Below, one piece after another: positions 44,439 to 54,911 of a DNA stretch of 64,000 nucleotides; within the stretch, counting starts at the first letter, position 1, and every line of letters begins with the position of its first letter. A model generated the notes under the pieces. That model did no database searches. It saw nothing but the letters and a program-made list of their open reading frames with translations, and was not told where the DNA came from. Source of the DNA: an uncultured Planctomycetaceae bacterium (lineage in GTDB: Bacteria > Planctomycetota > Planctomycetia > Planctomycetales > Planctomycetaceae). Location of the stretch: contig CALSLT010000006.1 of NCBI GenBank assembly GCA_943787265.1, positions 62,001 to 126,000 of the forward strand, given 5' to 3'. Position numbers and translations under genes: made by a program.

Positions 44439-45626
44439 ATGACTCACATGAATTCATGTTCTCAGCTCCGCGACCCATGCTGGCGTTGGCTGACGCGTCT
44501 GTTTGGAATCCTGCTCGTGCTCGCGAGCTGCCCTCTCGACTCACAGGCAATCGACGAGACTCAGTCGCTTGCTTTGCTCGTTGACACGTTGGAAGCGAAT
44601 GACGATGCGGGAATTCGCACGGCACTGTTAAAAGGAATGCTGCGTGGGCTAGAGGGGCGGCGAAACGTGCCTGCTCCCAGGGGGTGGAGCGAGCTGAGCG
44701 TGAAGCTCTCGAAGAGCGACGATGCCAACGTGCGAGACCTGTCGACTCAGCTTTCGCAGATTTTCGGCGATCGAGAGGCGGTGCAACGAGCACTTGCTGT
44801 CTTGAAGGATCAGTCTGCCGAGCCAGGTGTTCGCCGGACGGCGTTGCGGTCACTGCTGACTCAACAGAATCGCGAAGCGTCTTCGCTGCTGGAGTCGTTA
44901 CTGGATCAGCCAGCTTTGGCACTCGACGCCGTGCGAGGTTATGCGATGGTCGAAAACGCCACCGCACCAGCAGTTCTGCTCAGCCGATATCCAAAGATGA
45001 GTCCAGACCTCAAACGGGCTGTCGTCGAGACATTGGCTACCCGAAAAAGTTACGCTCAGAAATTGCTGACCGCCGTTCAGCAGAAGAAAGTCGGGCGTGA
45101 CGAAATTCCGGCTCACGTTGCACGCTCTTTGAACAGCCTTCTGGGCGAACAATTCGTCAAAGTCTTCGGCAAGATACGACCCGTCGCTCAGGATCGTGAA
45201 AAACTCATCGCGAAGTACAAGAAACTGCTGACGCCGGCCAGAATCTCTGACGCCAACGCATCGCGAGGTCGGGCTCTCTTTAAGAAGACATGCGCGTCCT
45301 GTCACCTGCTTTATGGGGACGGTGCGCAGATTGGTCCGGACCTGACAGGGTCAAATCGAGCGAACCTGGATTACATCCTCTTAAACAGTGTCGATCCCAG
45401 TTTCGACGTTCCTGCCAGCTACAAAATGGTTTCAATCATCACCGTCGAAGGTCGAGTGCTTAACGGCGTCCTCGCTGAAGAAGACTCGCTCGGAGTTGTG
45501 TTGAAGACGGTCGAGCAGCCAAGGGTTGTCATTCGCAAAGAAGACATCGACATCCGCAAAGATTTCGCCCAAGTCCATGATGCCCGACGGGCAGTTCGAC
45601 CAAATGAAACAACAGGAAGTGGCTGA
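44439..45626 (+). CDS. HEAT-repeat/cytochrome c protein with frameshifted C-terminus
   Basis: 396 aa from the ATG at 44439 (AAGGACTTAAGA upstream). Signal peptide (LTRLFGILLVLASCPLDSQA), HEAT-like helical repeats (about 35-270), then a PVC-type cytochrome c domain with C285-A-S-C288-H and IGPDLTGSNRANLDYILLNS. After about 45570 the family sequence continues in another frame (KSMMPDGQFDQMKQQEVADL, IKYLRTT). A second one-base shift near 45654 would give EQVEMAK and a TGA at 45674-45676 overlapping the next gene's ATG. The original gene was thus translationally coupled (ATGA) to the dehydrogenase. Whether the shifts are real or sequencing errors is open. Confidence 0.75.
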   Translation: MTHMNSCSQLRDPCWRWLTRLFGILLVLASCPLDSQAIDETQSLALLVDTLEANDDAGIRTALLKGMLRGLEGRRNVPAPRGWSELSVKLSKSDDANVRDLSTQLSQIFGDREAVQRALAVLKDQSAEPGVRRTALRSLLTQQNREASSLLESLLDQPALALDAVRGYAMVENATAPAVLLSRYPKMSPDLKRAVVETLATRKSYAQKLLTAVQQKKVGRDEIPAHVARSLNSLLGEQFVKVFGKIRPVAQDREKLIAKYKKLLTPARISDANASRGRALFKKTCASCHLLYGDGAQIGPDLTGSNRANLDYILLNSVDPSFDVPASYKMVSIITVEGRVLNGVLAEEDSLGVVLKTVEQPRVVIRKEDIDIRKDFAQVHDARRAVRPNETTGSG

Positions 45627-45672
45627 CCTGATCAAGTATCTGCGAACGACTCGAGCAAGTGGAGATGGCGAA

Positions 45673-48064
45673 ATGAACCGATACTACGCACAACACAGAT
45701 CTCGCGGACGATTCCTGCGGCTCCATCATCGCTGATCAACTCGTTCGTGATTCTTGCATTCGTGCGTCTCGCCGGCGTTTGCCGATGATGGGCACAACCA
45801 TCTGCCAAAGAAGCAACACAGGACAGCAACGCCCCGTTCTTGAAACCTGCGGAAGCTGTCGCAAAGATGTCGATTCCAGACGGCTTTGAAGTTTCCTGTC
45901 TTCGCATCCGAGCCGGACATCGCGGAACCGATCGCGTTCTGTTTTGACGATCGAGGCCGGATGTGGGTCGCCGAGAATTTCAACTACCAGACGCGCGACA
46001 ACACACCGATGACCAAGTCAGTCGGATACAAATCCTGGAAGACACCAACGGCGATGGCGTCTTTGACAAGAAGAAGACGTTCACCGACAAGCTGACCTTC
46101 ACGTCGGGCCTGGCCTGTGGCTTTGGCGGAGTCTTTGTTGGATCGCCTCCGAACTTGACTTTCATTCCTGATGCCGATGGCGACGACATACCCGACGGTC
46201 CGCCGCAGAGTCTTGCTCGACGGCTGGGGCATCCGCGATCGTCACGAAACGTTGAACAGTTTCATCTGGGGACCGGACGGCTGGCTTTACGGTTGCCACG
46301 GGGTGTTTCACCCATTCCAACGTTGGCAAGCCAGGTGACGAAGACGGACAGCGACAGTTCATCGACGGAGGAATCTGGCGGTATCACCCCACTCGCAAAG
46401 ACGTTCGAGATCTTCGCGCGTGGTTTATCAAATCCCATGGGGATTCGACTTCGACGACCACGGTCAGGGCTTCGCCACGTGCTGCGTGATCCCGCATCTG
46501 TTTCATGTCGTGCAGGGCGGACGCTATCACAAGCAAAGTCCGGCACAGTCAATCCACTACATCTACGACGACATCAAGACGATCCGCGATCACACTCACT
46601 TGTCGGCCCACGGCGGCGCACGTTTCTATTTGGCCGACGCATTTCCGCAGCAATATCGCAATCGCCTATTCATGTGCAACATCCATGAGCATGCCGTGCT
46701 AACCGACATCATGGAACCAAAGGGTCCAGCTTCATTGGTAAGCATGGTGACGACTTCATGCCGACGAACGATTTAGCTTGGGTCGGTTTCAGCGTCGAAA
46801 TCGGTCCGGAAGGCGGCGTCTATCTATTGGACTGGCACGACCAGGATGTGTGCGGCAATGCGGTGAAGTTTCCCAACAGCGGCCGTGTGTACCGCATCAT
46901 GCCCAAAGGGGCAAAAGCTGACGCTCGCCCGAATCTTGGGGCGATGTCGGATGCCGAGCTTGTCCACCTGCAAATGCATTCCAATGACTGGTACGTCCGA
47001 CAGGCAAGGACGCTTTTGCAGTACTCGCGCGGCAAGCGGCAAGCTGAGACTCGGGCTCGTTCATTCACAAGCTCAACGACATGTTGAGCTTCGGCGCCCA
47101 ACTTCGCCGAAAAGACTTAGAGCGCTGTGGGCGCTGCAGGTGACCGGGGGCCTGAAGTAGCAGATCGACTCGCAAACGATGCTTGACGATAGACGAACAT
47201 GTTCGCAGCGTGGGCGATTCAATTCCTCTGCGATCCAGCTCGAGTCAACGCTTTTCAGCCGCGAGCAAAGTCGCAACTCGCCGGTTGGGTAAACGGTACT
47301 CGAGCAGTTCGCCGTCATGGCGAAGGCGGACCCATCGCCGATTGTGCGGCTTTATCTTGCTTCGGCCGTACAGCGTCTGCCGTTCTCGGAGCGCTGGTCG
47401 ATCCTGGAAGGACTCGCTCTCTCATGCGGAAGACGTCGCGACAACAACCTGCCTCGCATGTACTGGTTCGCTTTGGAACCGATGGTGCCGCTGCACCGGC
47501 GTCAGTCGCTTCGAACTGGCCGGTGGCTGGTAAAATCCCGGCGTTACAGGAATTCGGTGGCCCGCGACGTTTGGCTCACGGGCATACGCACGCCCAATGA
47601 ACTTCAACCAGGTGCAGACCCAGGCGACGGAGTGGGACAGCATCATCCAAACGGTGGCGACGGGATTTCGAGTACAGAGCTGTGGGAGAGGGTGGCGTTG
47701 TCCAGCCACGAGGCATTCCGTAATCAGATGGCCGTGCAAACTCATCCTCATGATCGCAACACACCATGTGTCCTGCACGACCAATCGAGTGGACGTTCCT
47801 AAAGGAAAGAAGACATCTCTCAAAATGCGAGTCAGCCATCACCCACACGGCGACTGGCAATTACGAGTCCTTGGCGGACGGGCAAGTCATCGCGGATCAG
47901 ATCGTGGGCTCAGAGACGGTCGGGCCGGACGAGTGGCTGGATGTCTCAGTCGACTTATCCTAGTTTCGCGGGCCGCCGCATCAAGCTCGTCCATCGAAAA
48001 CCGAGCCAACAACTGGCGCAACGAATGGGCCTACTGGAACAAAGTTAAGGTCATCACGGAGTAA
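45673..48064 (+). pseudogene. PVC-type heme/membrane-bound dehydrogenase, many frameshifts
   Basis: Pieces in all three frames line up as one planctomycete dehydrogenase. They include a signal region from the ATG at 45673, FLKPAEAVAKMSIPDGFEV, EPDIAEPIAFCFDDRGRMW, RIQILEDTNGDGVFDKKKTF, GFDFDDHGQGFATCCVIPHL, HLSAHGGARFYLADAFPQQY, GVYLLDWHDQDVCGNAVKFP, HEAT-like sequence, and a C-terminal glycan-binding-like module ending NNWRNEWAYWNKVKVITE. I count about ten or more single-base shifts between 45.7 and 47.9 kb. Residues between shifts remain family-like, so decay is recent or the read is poor. It ends 4 bp before the ThuA gene. As sequenced it cannot be translated. Confidence 0.8.
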
Positions 48065-48068
48065 AACC

Positions 48069-49005
48069 ATGAATTTCAAAGTCTACGTAAGTATTGTTTT
48101 CACCTTTCTGTTCATCGGCCCAGCGTTTTTCAATGAGGCTGCGCTGGCCGACGACAAAGCGAAGATCGTCTTTATCTCCGGTAAACCAAGCCACGGACCG
48201 ATGGCGCACGAGCATCGCGCCGGCAACATGATCTTGGCGGACGCGCTGAATCGCTCCGGCCTGGACGTCGAAGCCGTACTTGTGCCCGCCCTGGCTACCC
48301 CGAAGATAAGTCGATATCTGACAGAACGCAGCGACCGTCGTGATTTTCTGCACAGGACACAAAGGACACGTGCTTAACCCGCACCTCGACGAATTCGACG
48401 CTCTGATGAAGTCGGGCACGGGCGTCGTCATGATTCACTGGGCGACGGAGGCCGAAAAAGGCAAGCCGGGCGAAAAGTTTCTGGAGTGGATGGGCGGTTT
48501 CTGCGATCTCGACTGGTCGGTCAATCCGCACTGGACTCCTCGTTTTACAAACCTGCCCGTTCACCCGATTACCAACGGAGTGCGTGAATTCAGCGTGAAT
48601 GACGAATGGTATTACCACATGCGATTCGTCAAGGACATGAAGGGCGTGACGCCGATTCTTTCGGACCTCCCGCCACCGGAAACTCTTCGACGTCCCGACG
48701 GTTCACGCAGCGGAAATCCTGCCGTTCGCAAAGCGGTCGGCTCCGGAGAAAAGCAACACGTCGCCTGGGCCTACCAACGGCCCACGGTAAAGGACGCGGA
48801 TTCGGCTTCACAGGCGCCCACAATCACAAGAGCTGGCAGGACGAAAACTTTCGGCAAGGTCGTTCTGAATGCGATTCTCTGGACCGCGAATGTCGAAGTC
48901 CCCAAAGACGGCTGCCCTTCACCAGCCGTGAGCGATTCGCGGCTCAAAGAGAACGTCGACGACAAGAAACCCCGCAAGAAGAAGACCCGCAGCCAAGGCC
49001 GCAAA
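48069..49005 (+). pseudogene. ThuA-domain protein, frameshifted
   Basis: It starts at the ATG 48069 with a signal peptide (VYVSIVFTFLFIGPAFF) and KIVFISGKPSHGPMAHEHRA, the ThuA/trehalose-utilisation fold (glutamine-amidotransferase-like). Frame 1 breaks near 48300; the remainder (VIFCTGHKGHVLNPHLDEFD, GVVMIHWATEAEKGKPGEKF) is in the frame that opens at 48340. Between about 48783 and 48855 that frame itself is wrong: the expected RGFGFTGAHNHKSWQDENFR is found one frame over, bounded by a missing G and an extra C. The frame then runs without a stop into the sulfatase start. The ThuA role in glycan metabolism is inferred. Confidence 0.75.
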
Positions 49006-50535
49006 ATGAGTATCAACACAGTTTGGAATCGCATGATTCGGTCTCTCATTACGGCAGCAGCTCTTTGCATACTCGGTTCAAACACGTTGTTGGCTGAGAC
49101 GCGTCCAAACATCCTGTTTTGTATTTCAGACGATCAGAGCTACGCACACACCGGCGCCAATGGTGATCCGGTGGTGAAGACGCCCGCGTTTGATCGGGTA
49201 GCGCGTGAGGGGCTGCGGTTTACTCATGCCTTTTGTGACGCGCCAACATGCGGGCCTTCGCGATCAGCGATTCTTACAGGCCAGCACATCTGGCGTTTAG
49301 AAGAAGCCGGGAACATTCACAGCGCGTTGCCGGCGAAGTTTGCGACGTACACAGAGCTGTTGGCAACGGCTGGATACTCTGTCGGTTACACAGGCAAAGG
49401 ATGGAGTCCCGGCCGACTTGAGCCCGGCGGACGGAAGGCCAATCCCGCCGGAGAGCTGTTCAATAAACAAAACCTGAAGCCGCCGTTCAAGGGCATTCGA
49501 GCCACCGATTATGCGGGGAACTTCCAAGACTTCCTTAAGCAGATTCCCGAGGATCAGCCGTTTTGTTTCTGGTTTGGAACATCCGAGCCGCACCGCGGTT
49601 TTCAGCCTGGGTCGGGAAAACAGACCGGCAAGGATCCCGCGAAGGCTGTCGTGCCGCCGATCTTTCCCGACAACGACATCGTGCGTAATGACATCCTGGA
49701 TTACCTCGTGGAAGTCGAGCATTTCGAGGGAATGGTCGCACGAGCGATCGCGACGATTGAAGCACGCGGCGAGCTGGATAACACGATCATCGTGATTACG
49801 AGCGATCATGGCATGCCATTTCCACGAGCAAAAGCGAGCCTGTACGACGCCGGTTCGCACGTGCCACTGGCAATCCGCTGGCCGCAGGGAATCCGTAAGT
49901 CCGGTCGAGTCGTGACGTCCTTCGTTAACCTCAGTGATCTGGCTCCAACCTTTCTGGAAGCGGCCGACCTCGAGCCGCCATCGGCCATGACCGGGCGCAG
50001 CCTGATGGACACATTCGGAAGAAAACTCGCACTCCAGCGTGATGCCGCCTTCATCGCCATGGAGCGTCATGACGGCTGCCGCAAAGGCGGCAAGGGCTAT
50101 CCCTGCCGCGCGATCCGGACGAAAGACTACCTCTACATTCACAACTTCGAACCGACACGCTGGCCATCCGGTTCTCCAGATCCAACCGTCTGTGCGCGAT
50201 CGATTCCGTTCGGCGAGATCGACACCTCACCGACAAAGACGTTCATGATGGAGCATCGAAATGAACACGGCGTCGCTCGTCTGGCAGAGCTGGCCTTCGG
50301 GATGCGACCGGCTGAGGAACTCTATGACCTGAAGAACGATCCGCACCAAATGGAAAATCTGGCGGGATCGACCGTGATGGCCGAAACGCAGGCGTCGCTG
50401 CGCAAACGACTGTTCGATCACCTCAGGCAGACCCGCGATCCACGCGTCATCGGTGGCACCGCGGATTGGGACTACTATCCGTACTACGGAAAAATCAGCA
50501 CGAAGGGGTGGAGCGTCGATAAGAAGCCACGTTAG
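49006..50535 (+). CDS. Sulfatase
   Basis: 509 aa from the ATG at 49006; ATG 49033 is another option. The open frame continues upstream into the ThuA gene without a stop, probably because of the frameshift there. Signal peptide (SLITAAALCILGSNTLLA); core NILFCISDDQSYAH (metal Asp pair); FGly motif C82-G-P-S-R86 followed by SAILTGQH; second metal site in IIVITSDHGMPFPRAK. The C-terminal ADWDYYPYYG occurs in a well-known planctomycete sulfatase group. It is an exported sulfate-ester hydrolase in an operon with ThuA and dehydrogenase genes. This gene is intact although both neighbours are frameshifted. Confidence 0.88.
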   Translation: MSINTVWNRMIRSLITAAALCILGSNTLLAETRPNILFCISDDQSYAHTGANGDPVVKTPAFDRVAREGLRFTHAFCDAPTCGPSRSAILTGQHIWRLEEAGNIHSALPAKFATYTELLATAGYSVGYTGKGWSPGRLEPGGRKANPAGELFNKQNLKPPFKGIRATDYAGNFQDFLKQIPEDQPFCFWFGTSEPHRGFQPGSGKQTGKDPAKAVVPPIFPDNDIVRNDILDYLVEVEHFEGMVARAIATIEARGELDNTIIVITSDHGMPFPRAKASLYDAGSHVPLAIRWPQGIRKSGRVVTSFVNLSDLAPTFLEAADLEPPSAMTGRSLMDTFGRKLALQRDAAFIAMERHDGCRKGGKGYPCRAIRTKDYLYIHNFEPTRWPSGSPDPTVCARSIPFGEIDTSPTKTFMMEHRNEHGVARLAELAFGMRPAEELYDLKNDPHQMENLAGSTVMAETQASLRKRLFDHLRQTRDPRVIGGTADWDYYPYYGKISTKGWSVDKKPR

Positions 50536-50630
50536 CAACTAAGCGTGCCCACATTTACGCCCTGCATGTTCTCCGGCCCAGCCTCTTTATGTTGTCTTTA
50601 AGTCTGAAATCTCGATTGCATAGAAGTTCC

Positions 50631-52043
50631 ATGAACAAAACACACGCAATGCTCACCCTCTGTCTTGTCGGGCTTTCTCAGATCCTCTCTACGACTGCTG
50701 AAGCCGTCGAAATTTTTGATATGGATGAGATTCGTGATCCGTCCACACTGGAAATCGAAGTGATCCAGAATTGGCGAACAGTCGCGGGGCCAGTCGTGAC
50801 CCGACAAAAACTGGTCACGATCAACGTTGGCGAAATCTGGCCGGGCCAGGATTACCGATTGCCCGTGCGAATGGTCGTTCCCGCAGACCGCAAGGCTCGT
50901 GGCATTCATCTCACCGGGGGAAACTCACCAACGAGGTTAGAGCGAGAAACGAGGCCCAGAGGCATCGACCTTCAATTGCTGCAAGGCGGAGTTGGATTGG
51001 TCATGACCGTGGTTCAAGAGCCCGGTTCCTATGGCAAACCTGAGTTGGGAGGCCGCTCGGAGGCTCGCTTTGCCAAGTCACTGAATCCCCATCACAAGAT
51101 CCAGTACTGGGCGTGGCCAGCAACGCTGATGCGAGCCATCACCACCGCCTATGCCGAGACAGATTACTTCGAGAAAGGCAAAGTCGCAGTGACCGGCGCA
51201 TCGAAGAACGGGGCATCTCCCTCGATGGCGATTATTCACGACGATCGCATGACCGCACTCCACGCCTCCGTTTCACCAATCTGGGATTCACCGCTCCGAC
51301 TCTGTGATCAAAAGGCCTGGGATCGGCATCTCGCCGACGGTGGACAGCAACGGGGTTTCTCAGGTGGTCATTTCGGACCGAATTTCAATCAGCGGGCATT
51401 AGACGCCGGTCACACCTGGGAAGAACTACAAACCTTTGCGAATGAGATTTCTGATCAGGTATTCGTTTCACGAAACCTTCAAGCGCTTCGCGGTCGTGGT
51501 GTTGAAATGCTGTTTCACCCCGGGACACACGACATGGTCGCCTACGACATGGCCTGGGGCGGAGCGAATCACCCATCGATTCCCCTTTATCTCGGAGCGA
51601 ACAGTGGCCACGGCAAGAAAGGACACCTAAAAATTGAGCATGATCAGCAGAACAAGTCTGCATTACTTCTTCGGCACTTTTTCCCAGACGAAGTTAGAGA
51701 ACCGCTTCTGACTCCCCCGGCGATTGAAACAAAACTCACCGGGCACACGCTGAAAGTGACCGTTCGTTTCTCCCCTGATTCCGGTGAAGAATCAGGACGC
51801 ATCTGGTGGATGAACGACCGCAGCCCCGACGGAAGTCCACGATATCTACGGGAACCGATTCCCGATGAAAACACCAAAGAAATGACGCACGATTCCGATC
51901 ACGGTGTGTGGACGACCGAGATCACAATCGACCCCACAGCATCACAAATTGATTTCTTCAGCAATCATCGAAAGACGATCACGTATCGCAAGAATCGATA
52001 TCGAACTTATGTATCCAGCCCATACACACGAATCGAGTTCTAG
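50631..52043 (+). CDS. Secreted alpha/beta-hydrolase-like protein (PhoPQ-activated pathogenicity-related-like)
   Basis: 470 aa from the ATG at 50631; the frame opens at 50589. Signal peptide (MLTLCLVGLSQILSTTAEA). An alpha/beta-hydrolase core has the putative nucleophile elbow VAVTGASKNGASPS, an expected acid/His region in VEMLFHPGTHDMVAYD and SIPLYLGANSGHGKKGHLKI. The pattern (V-T-G-A-S-K-x-G) recalls PF10142 PhoPQ-activated proteins. A C-terminal beta region (about 370-470) is attached. The substrate is unknown; an esterase or deacetylase of glycans is a plausible guess given the sulfatase neighbours. Confidence 0.65.
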   Translation: MNKTHAMLTLCLVGLSQILSTTAEAVEIFDMDEIRDPSTLEIEVIQNWRTVAGPVVTRQKLVTINVGEIWPGQDYRLPVRMVVPADRKARGIHLTGGNSPTRLERETRPRGIDLQLLQGGVGLVMTVVQEPGSYGKPELGGRSEARFAKSLNPHHKIQYWAWPATLMRAITTAYAETDYFEKGKVAVTGASKNGASPSMAIIHDDRMTALHASVSPIWDSPLRLCDQKAWDRHLADGGQQRGFSGGHFGPNFNQRALDAGHTWEELQTFANEISDQVFVSRNLQALRGRGVEMLFHPGTHDMVAYDMAWGGANHPSIPLYLGANSGHGKKGHLKIEHDQQNKSALLLRHFFPDEVREPLLTPPAIETKLTGHTLKVTVRFSPDSGEESGRIWWMNDRSPDGSPRYLREPIPDENTKEMTHDSDHGVWTTEITIDPTASQIDFFSNHRKTITYRKNRYRTYVSSPYTRIEF

Positions 52044-52151
52044 CTGGCAAGAGTGGGGCTGTGCCTCGTCGTCAGCACTGTGGAATGGGATTTCAGCCGT
52101 TCAAGCGAACTCTCTATTAACAACATCCGATTATCCCTCGCGCAGAAGCCT

Positions 52152-52589
52152 TCAATCGAGCAGGTCTGCCCGCAGCGATTCCATCACGCTGCGGAAGTCT
52201 GCATCCAGATCGCGCGGCGCGTTTGTTGGCCGGGGATCATTGGAATCAATGACCTTGAACATTCCAATGATGCCCTGATCGAAGCGAATTTTGAGGACCA
52301 GAATGTCTTTACCCGATTCGACAACGCTCCGTTGGAGAAAGTAACCGCGTTCGATGGCTTCACGATCTTCGGATTTGTATTGCTCGATCGTGGCCGCAGG
52401 CGTCTCAGGCGGGTTTACGAGTTGGTAGCGTTTGCGTTCGACGATCTCTTCCAAAGAATGGCCGAAGGTTTTGCAAAAGAGCGGATTCGCATAAAGAACG
52501 GATTCCTCTGACCCTTTGTACGCGGCGTACCAGATGGAACAGTTTTCGTTTTGATCGAGGAATGACTGCGCGTCAGCGATTGTATTCAT
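52152..52589 (-). CDS. Single PAS-domain protein
   Basis: 145 aa from the ATG at 52589 (CAGGATACTC upstream); longer in-frame starts lie in non-conserved sequence. It is essentially one PAS fold: ENCSIWYAAYKGSEESVLYA, NPLFCKTFGHSLEEIVERK, LQRSVVESGKDILVLKIRFD, with no output domain. It is probably a small cytosolic sensor or adaptor that works in trans. It is divergent from the following sulfatase, whose start is 121 bp away, so it may be its regulator (weak inference). Confidence 0.75.
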   Translation of the reverse strand: MNTIADAQSFLDQNENCSIWYAAYKGSEESVLYANPLFCKTFGHSLEEIVERKRYQLVNPPETPAATIEQYKSEDREAIERGYFLQRSVVESGKDILVLKIRFDQGIIGMFKVIDSNDPRPTNAPRDLDADFRSVMESLRADLLD

Positions 52590-52710
52590 GAGTATCCTGA
52601 ACCGGTTGTGAATCCCTGGATCGGCAACCGACTCTTGCCGTCCGATAACAAATGACGAGTGAGACGGAGAGACCCAACCTACCGCAACGACCACCGGAGA
52701 GAAACCAACG

Positions 52711-54732
52711 ATGAGAACCCGACAAACCGTCCAGATGCTTGCGCTTTGTGCCACGCTATCGCTGACAGCCTGCGTTGAACTGCACGCACAGCCAAAGTTC
52801 AATGTGATCTTCTTTCTTGTCGACGATCTTGGACAACGGGACGTGGGTTGCTACGGCAGCCAGTTCTATGAAACTCCGGCGATCGACCAGTTGGCAAACG
52901 AAGGCATGCTTTTCGACAATGCCTACTCGACATGCCACGTCTGCTCGCCGAGTCGCGCGAGCATCCTTACGGGGAAGTATCCAGCCCGTACGAATTTGAC
53001 CGAATGGCTGGGCGGACGCCCTGAGAGGGACTACGAGAAACTGCACCACGGCGAGAAGCTCACGGCTCTGCCCGATGAAGAACAAACGCTGGCAGAGACA
53101 CTGCATAAACATGGATATGCCACCGCGAACTACGGCAAGGCCCATCTCAGTAAAGACCCGAAGACATACGGGTTCGATGAAGCCATCACGGGATGGGTTC
53201 GATCCTACTATCATCCGTTCTCGCCGACTATACGAAAACGCTGCCGGCAAAAGAGGGCGATTACTACACGGATAAACTGACCGACGCCGCCATTGATTTC
53301 ATTGAACGAAACAAAGACAAGCCGTTCTTTGTGCACCTGGAACACTTTTCCGTTCACGATCCGATTCAAGGTCGCAAGGATCTGGTTCAGAAGTACGAGA
53401 AGAAACTCGCGGCGATGCCGCATCAGGAAGGCCCGGATTACATTCTGGAGCCGAACCCGGATGGCCCCGCGATCTCAGGTGATAAACTCAAAGCCCTCGA
53501 AGCAAACGATACCAGCACTTCGCACCAGAATGAGCGCGTGTGGTGGGTGAAGCAAAAGCAGGACAACGTCGAGTTCGCTGGAATGGTTGAGGCAACGGAT
53601 GAAAGCCTCGGTCGAATCCGCGCGAAGCTAAAAGAACTCGGACTGGAAGAGAACACCATCGTCATTTTCACTCTGACAATGGAGGCATGGCGGCCTCGAA
53701 CCAGTATCGCGGAATCAATCGTCCTCGCGCAAGGATTGAACTCGCGGTTCGCAAGCTCCAATCTGCCACTTCGCGGTGCCAAAGGTTGGAACTACGAAGG
53801 CGGAATTCGAGTGCCGTTGATTGTGCATTGGCCTGGCAAGACTCAACCCGAACTCCACTTCACACGCGATCGTCACAGGAACGGATTACTACCCAACGCT
53901 GCTCGAAATGTTGGACCTCCCCGCGTTACCCGATCAACATATAGACGGCCGAAGCTTTGTCCCTGCTTTGGCAGCAGAAGACTACGATCGCGGACCGATC
54001 TATTGGCACTTTCCCCACTACAGCAATCATGGTTTCCAAAGTCCCAATGGTGCCATTCGTTCCGGGCGACTACAAATTGATCGAATACTACGAAAACGGA
54101 ACAGTTCAGCTCTTCGACTCTGGAAAATGACATTGGCGAGCAAGACGACCTCGCAAAGTCACAACCAGACGATCGCCAAAAAGCTGAAGAAGATGCTCCA
54201 CGACTGGCGCGACGAAGTGGATGCCAAGATGCCCTATCCCAAAACCGCAACTTCCAAGCCCGCTCCGGGAGCACGCGTTGCCAGGCCCAGCAAGGTTGCC
54301 AAGCCAGGTAGCGACAACCTGGCTGCTGATGTCGCAAAGTTTGCTCCAGGCTGGAAGGTCAGAAACTGGGGCGGTCCGGGAATGAAGCCGGGGTTGCGCA
54401 AAGAGTGGCAAGGCCGCAGCAATGTCCTGCTGACACACCCACTCAGTAAGGACGTCCCCTGCGTTTTGTCTCGCAGTCTTGACGTGCCCGCCGGGAAAAA
54501 GACTGCCGTCCAGTTCGCAGTCAACAATCACCCCAAGGGAAACTGGACACTGGCGGTCAGAATCAACGGTGACGAAGTCCTGAAGAAATCAATCGAAGAT
54601 TCATCGTGGCAGAAACTTCGCATTGACCTGACGAAGCACGCAGGAAAAACAATCATGATCGAACTCGAAAACCGAGCCAGTGACTGGTCCTTCGAGGCTG
54701 CTTACTGGAGCCGGATTGAACTGGTTAAGTAG
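52711..54732 (+). pseudogene. Sulfatase with C-terminal binding module, frameshifted
   Basis: Starts MRTRQTVQMLALCATLSLTA (signal). Core NVIFFLVDDLGQRDVGCYGS and FGly motif C78-S-P-S-R82 followed by ASILTGKYPAR. The frame breaks near 53222, near 53671 (one base lost before DNGGMAASNQYRGIN), near 53850, and two or three times between 54060 and 54200. The family sequence continues through DYTKTLPAKEGDYYTDKLTD, WNYEGGIRVPLIVHWPGKTQ and GRSFVPALAAEDYDRGPIYW. The last 110 residues (NVLLTHPLSKDVPCVLSRSL to AAYWSRIELVK) resemble the C-terminus of the dehydrogenase pseudogene ending at 48064. Untranslatable as sequenced. Confidence 0.8.
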
Positions 54733-54911
54733 AGTCGACAACGTGTTCAATACCGATGAGCGAATTGCGTTCCGGGCACGCTTTCGGCTCCTTGCCGGAT
54801 CATAGAATCGCATCCCGCGATGCGCCCCTGAGAGAAATCTCTGGAATTTCTGTGACAAACTTCGTGTTCGCCCCTACTTCTGAAACGCCTTGATCTTCGG
54901 AAGATAGATGG

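Noticed and set aside
49297..50142. Minus-strand frame opposite the sulfatase
   Set aside because: Shadow of an intact sulfatase.
48340..50535. Genuine ThuA-sulfatase fusion protein
   Set aside because: The sulfatase has its own signal peptide at the junction, and the ThuA part contains an internal frame error; better explained as two genes with a lost stop.
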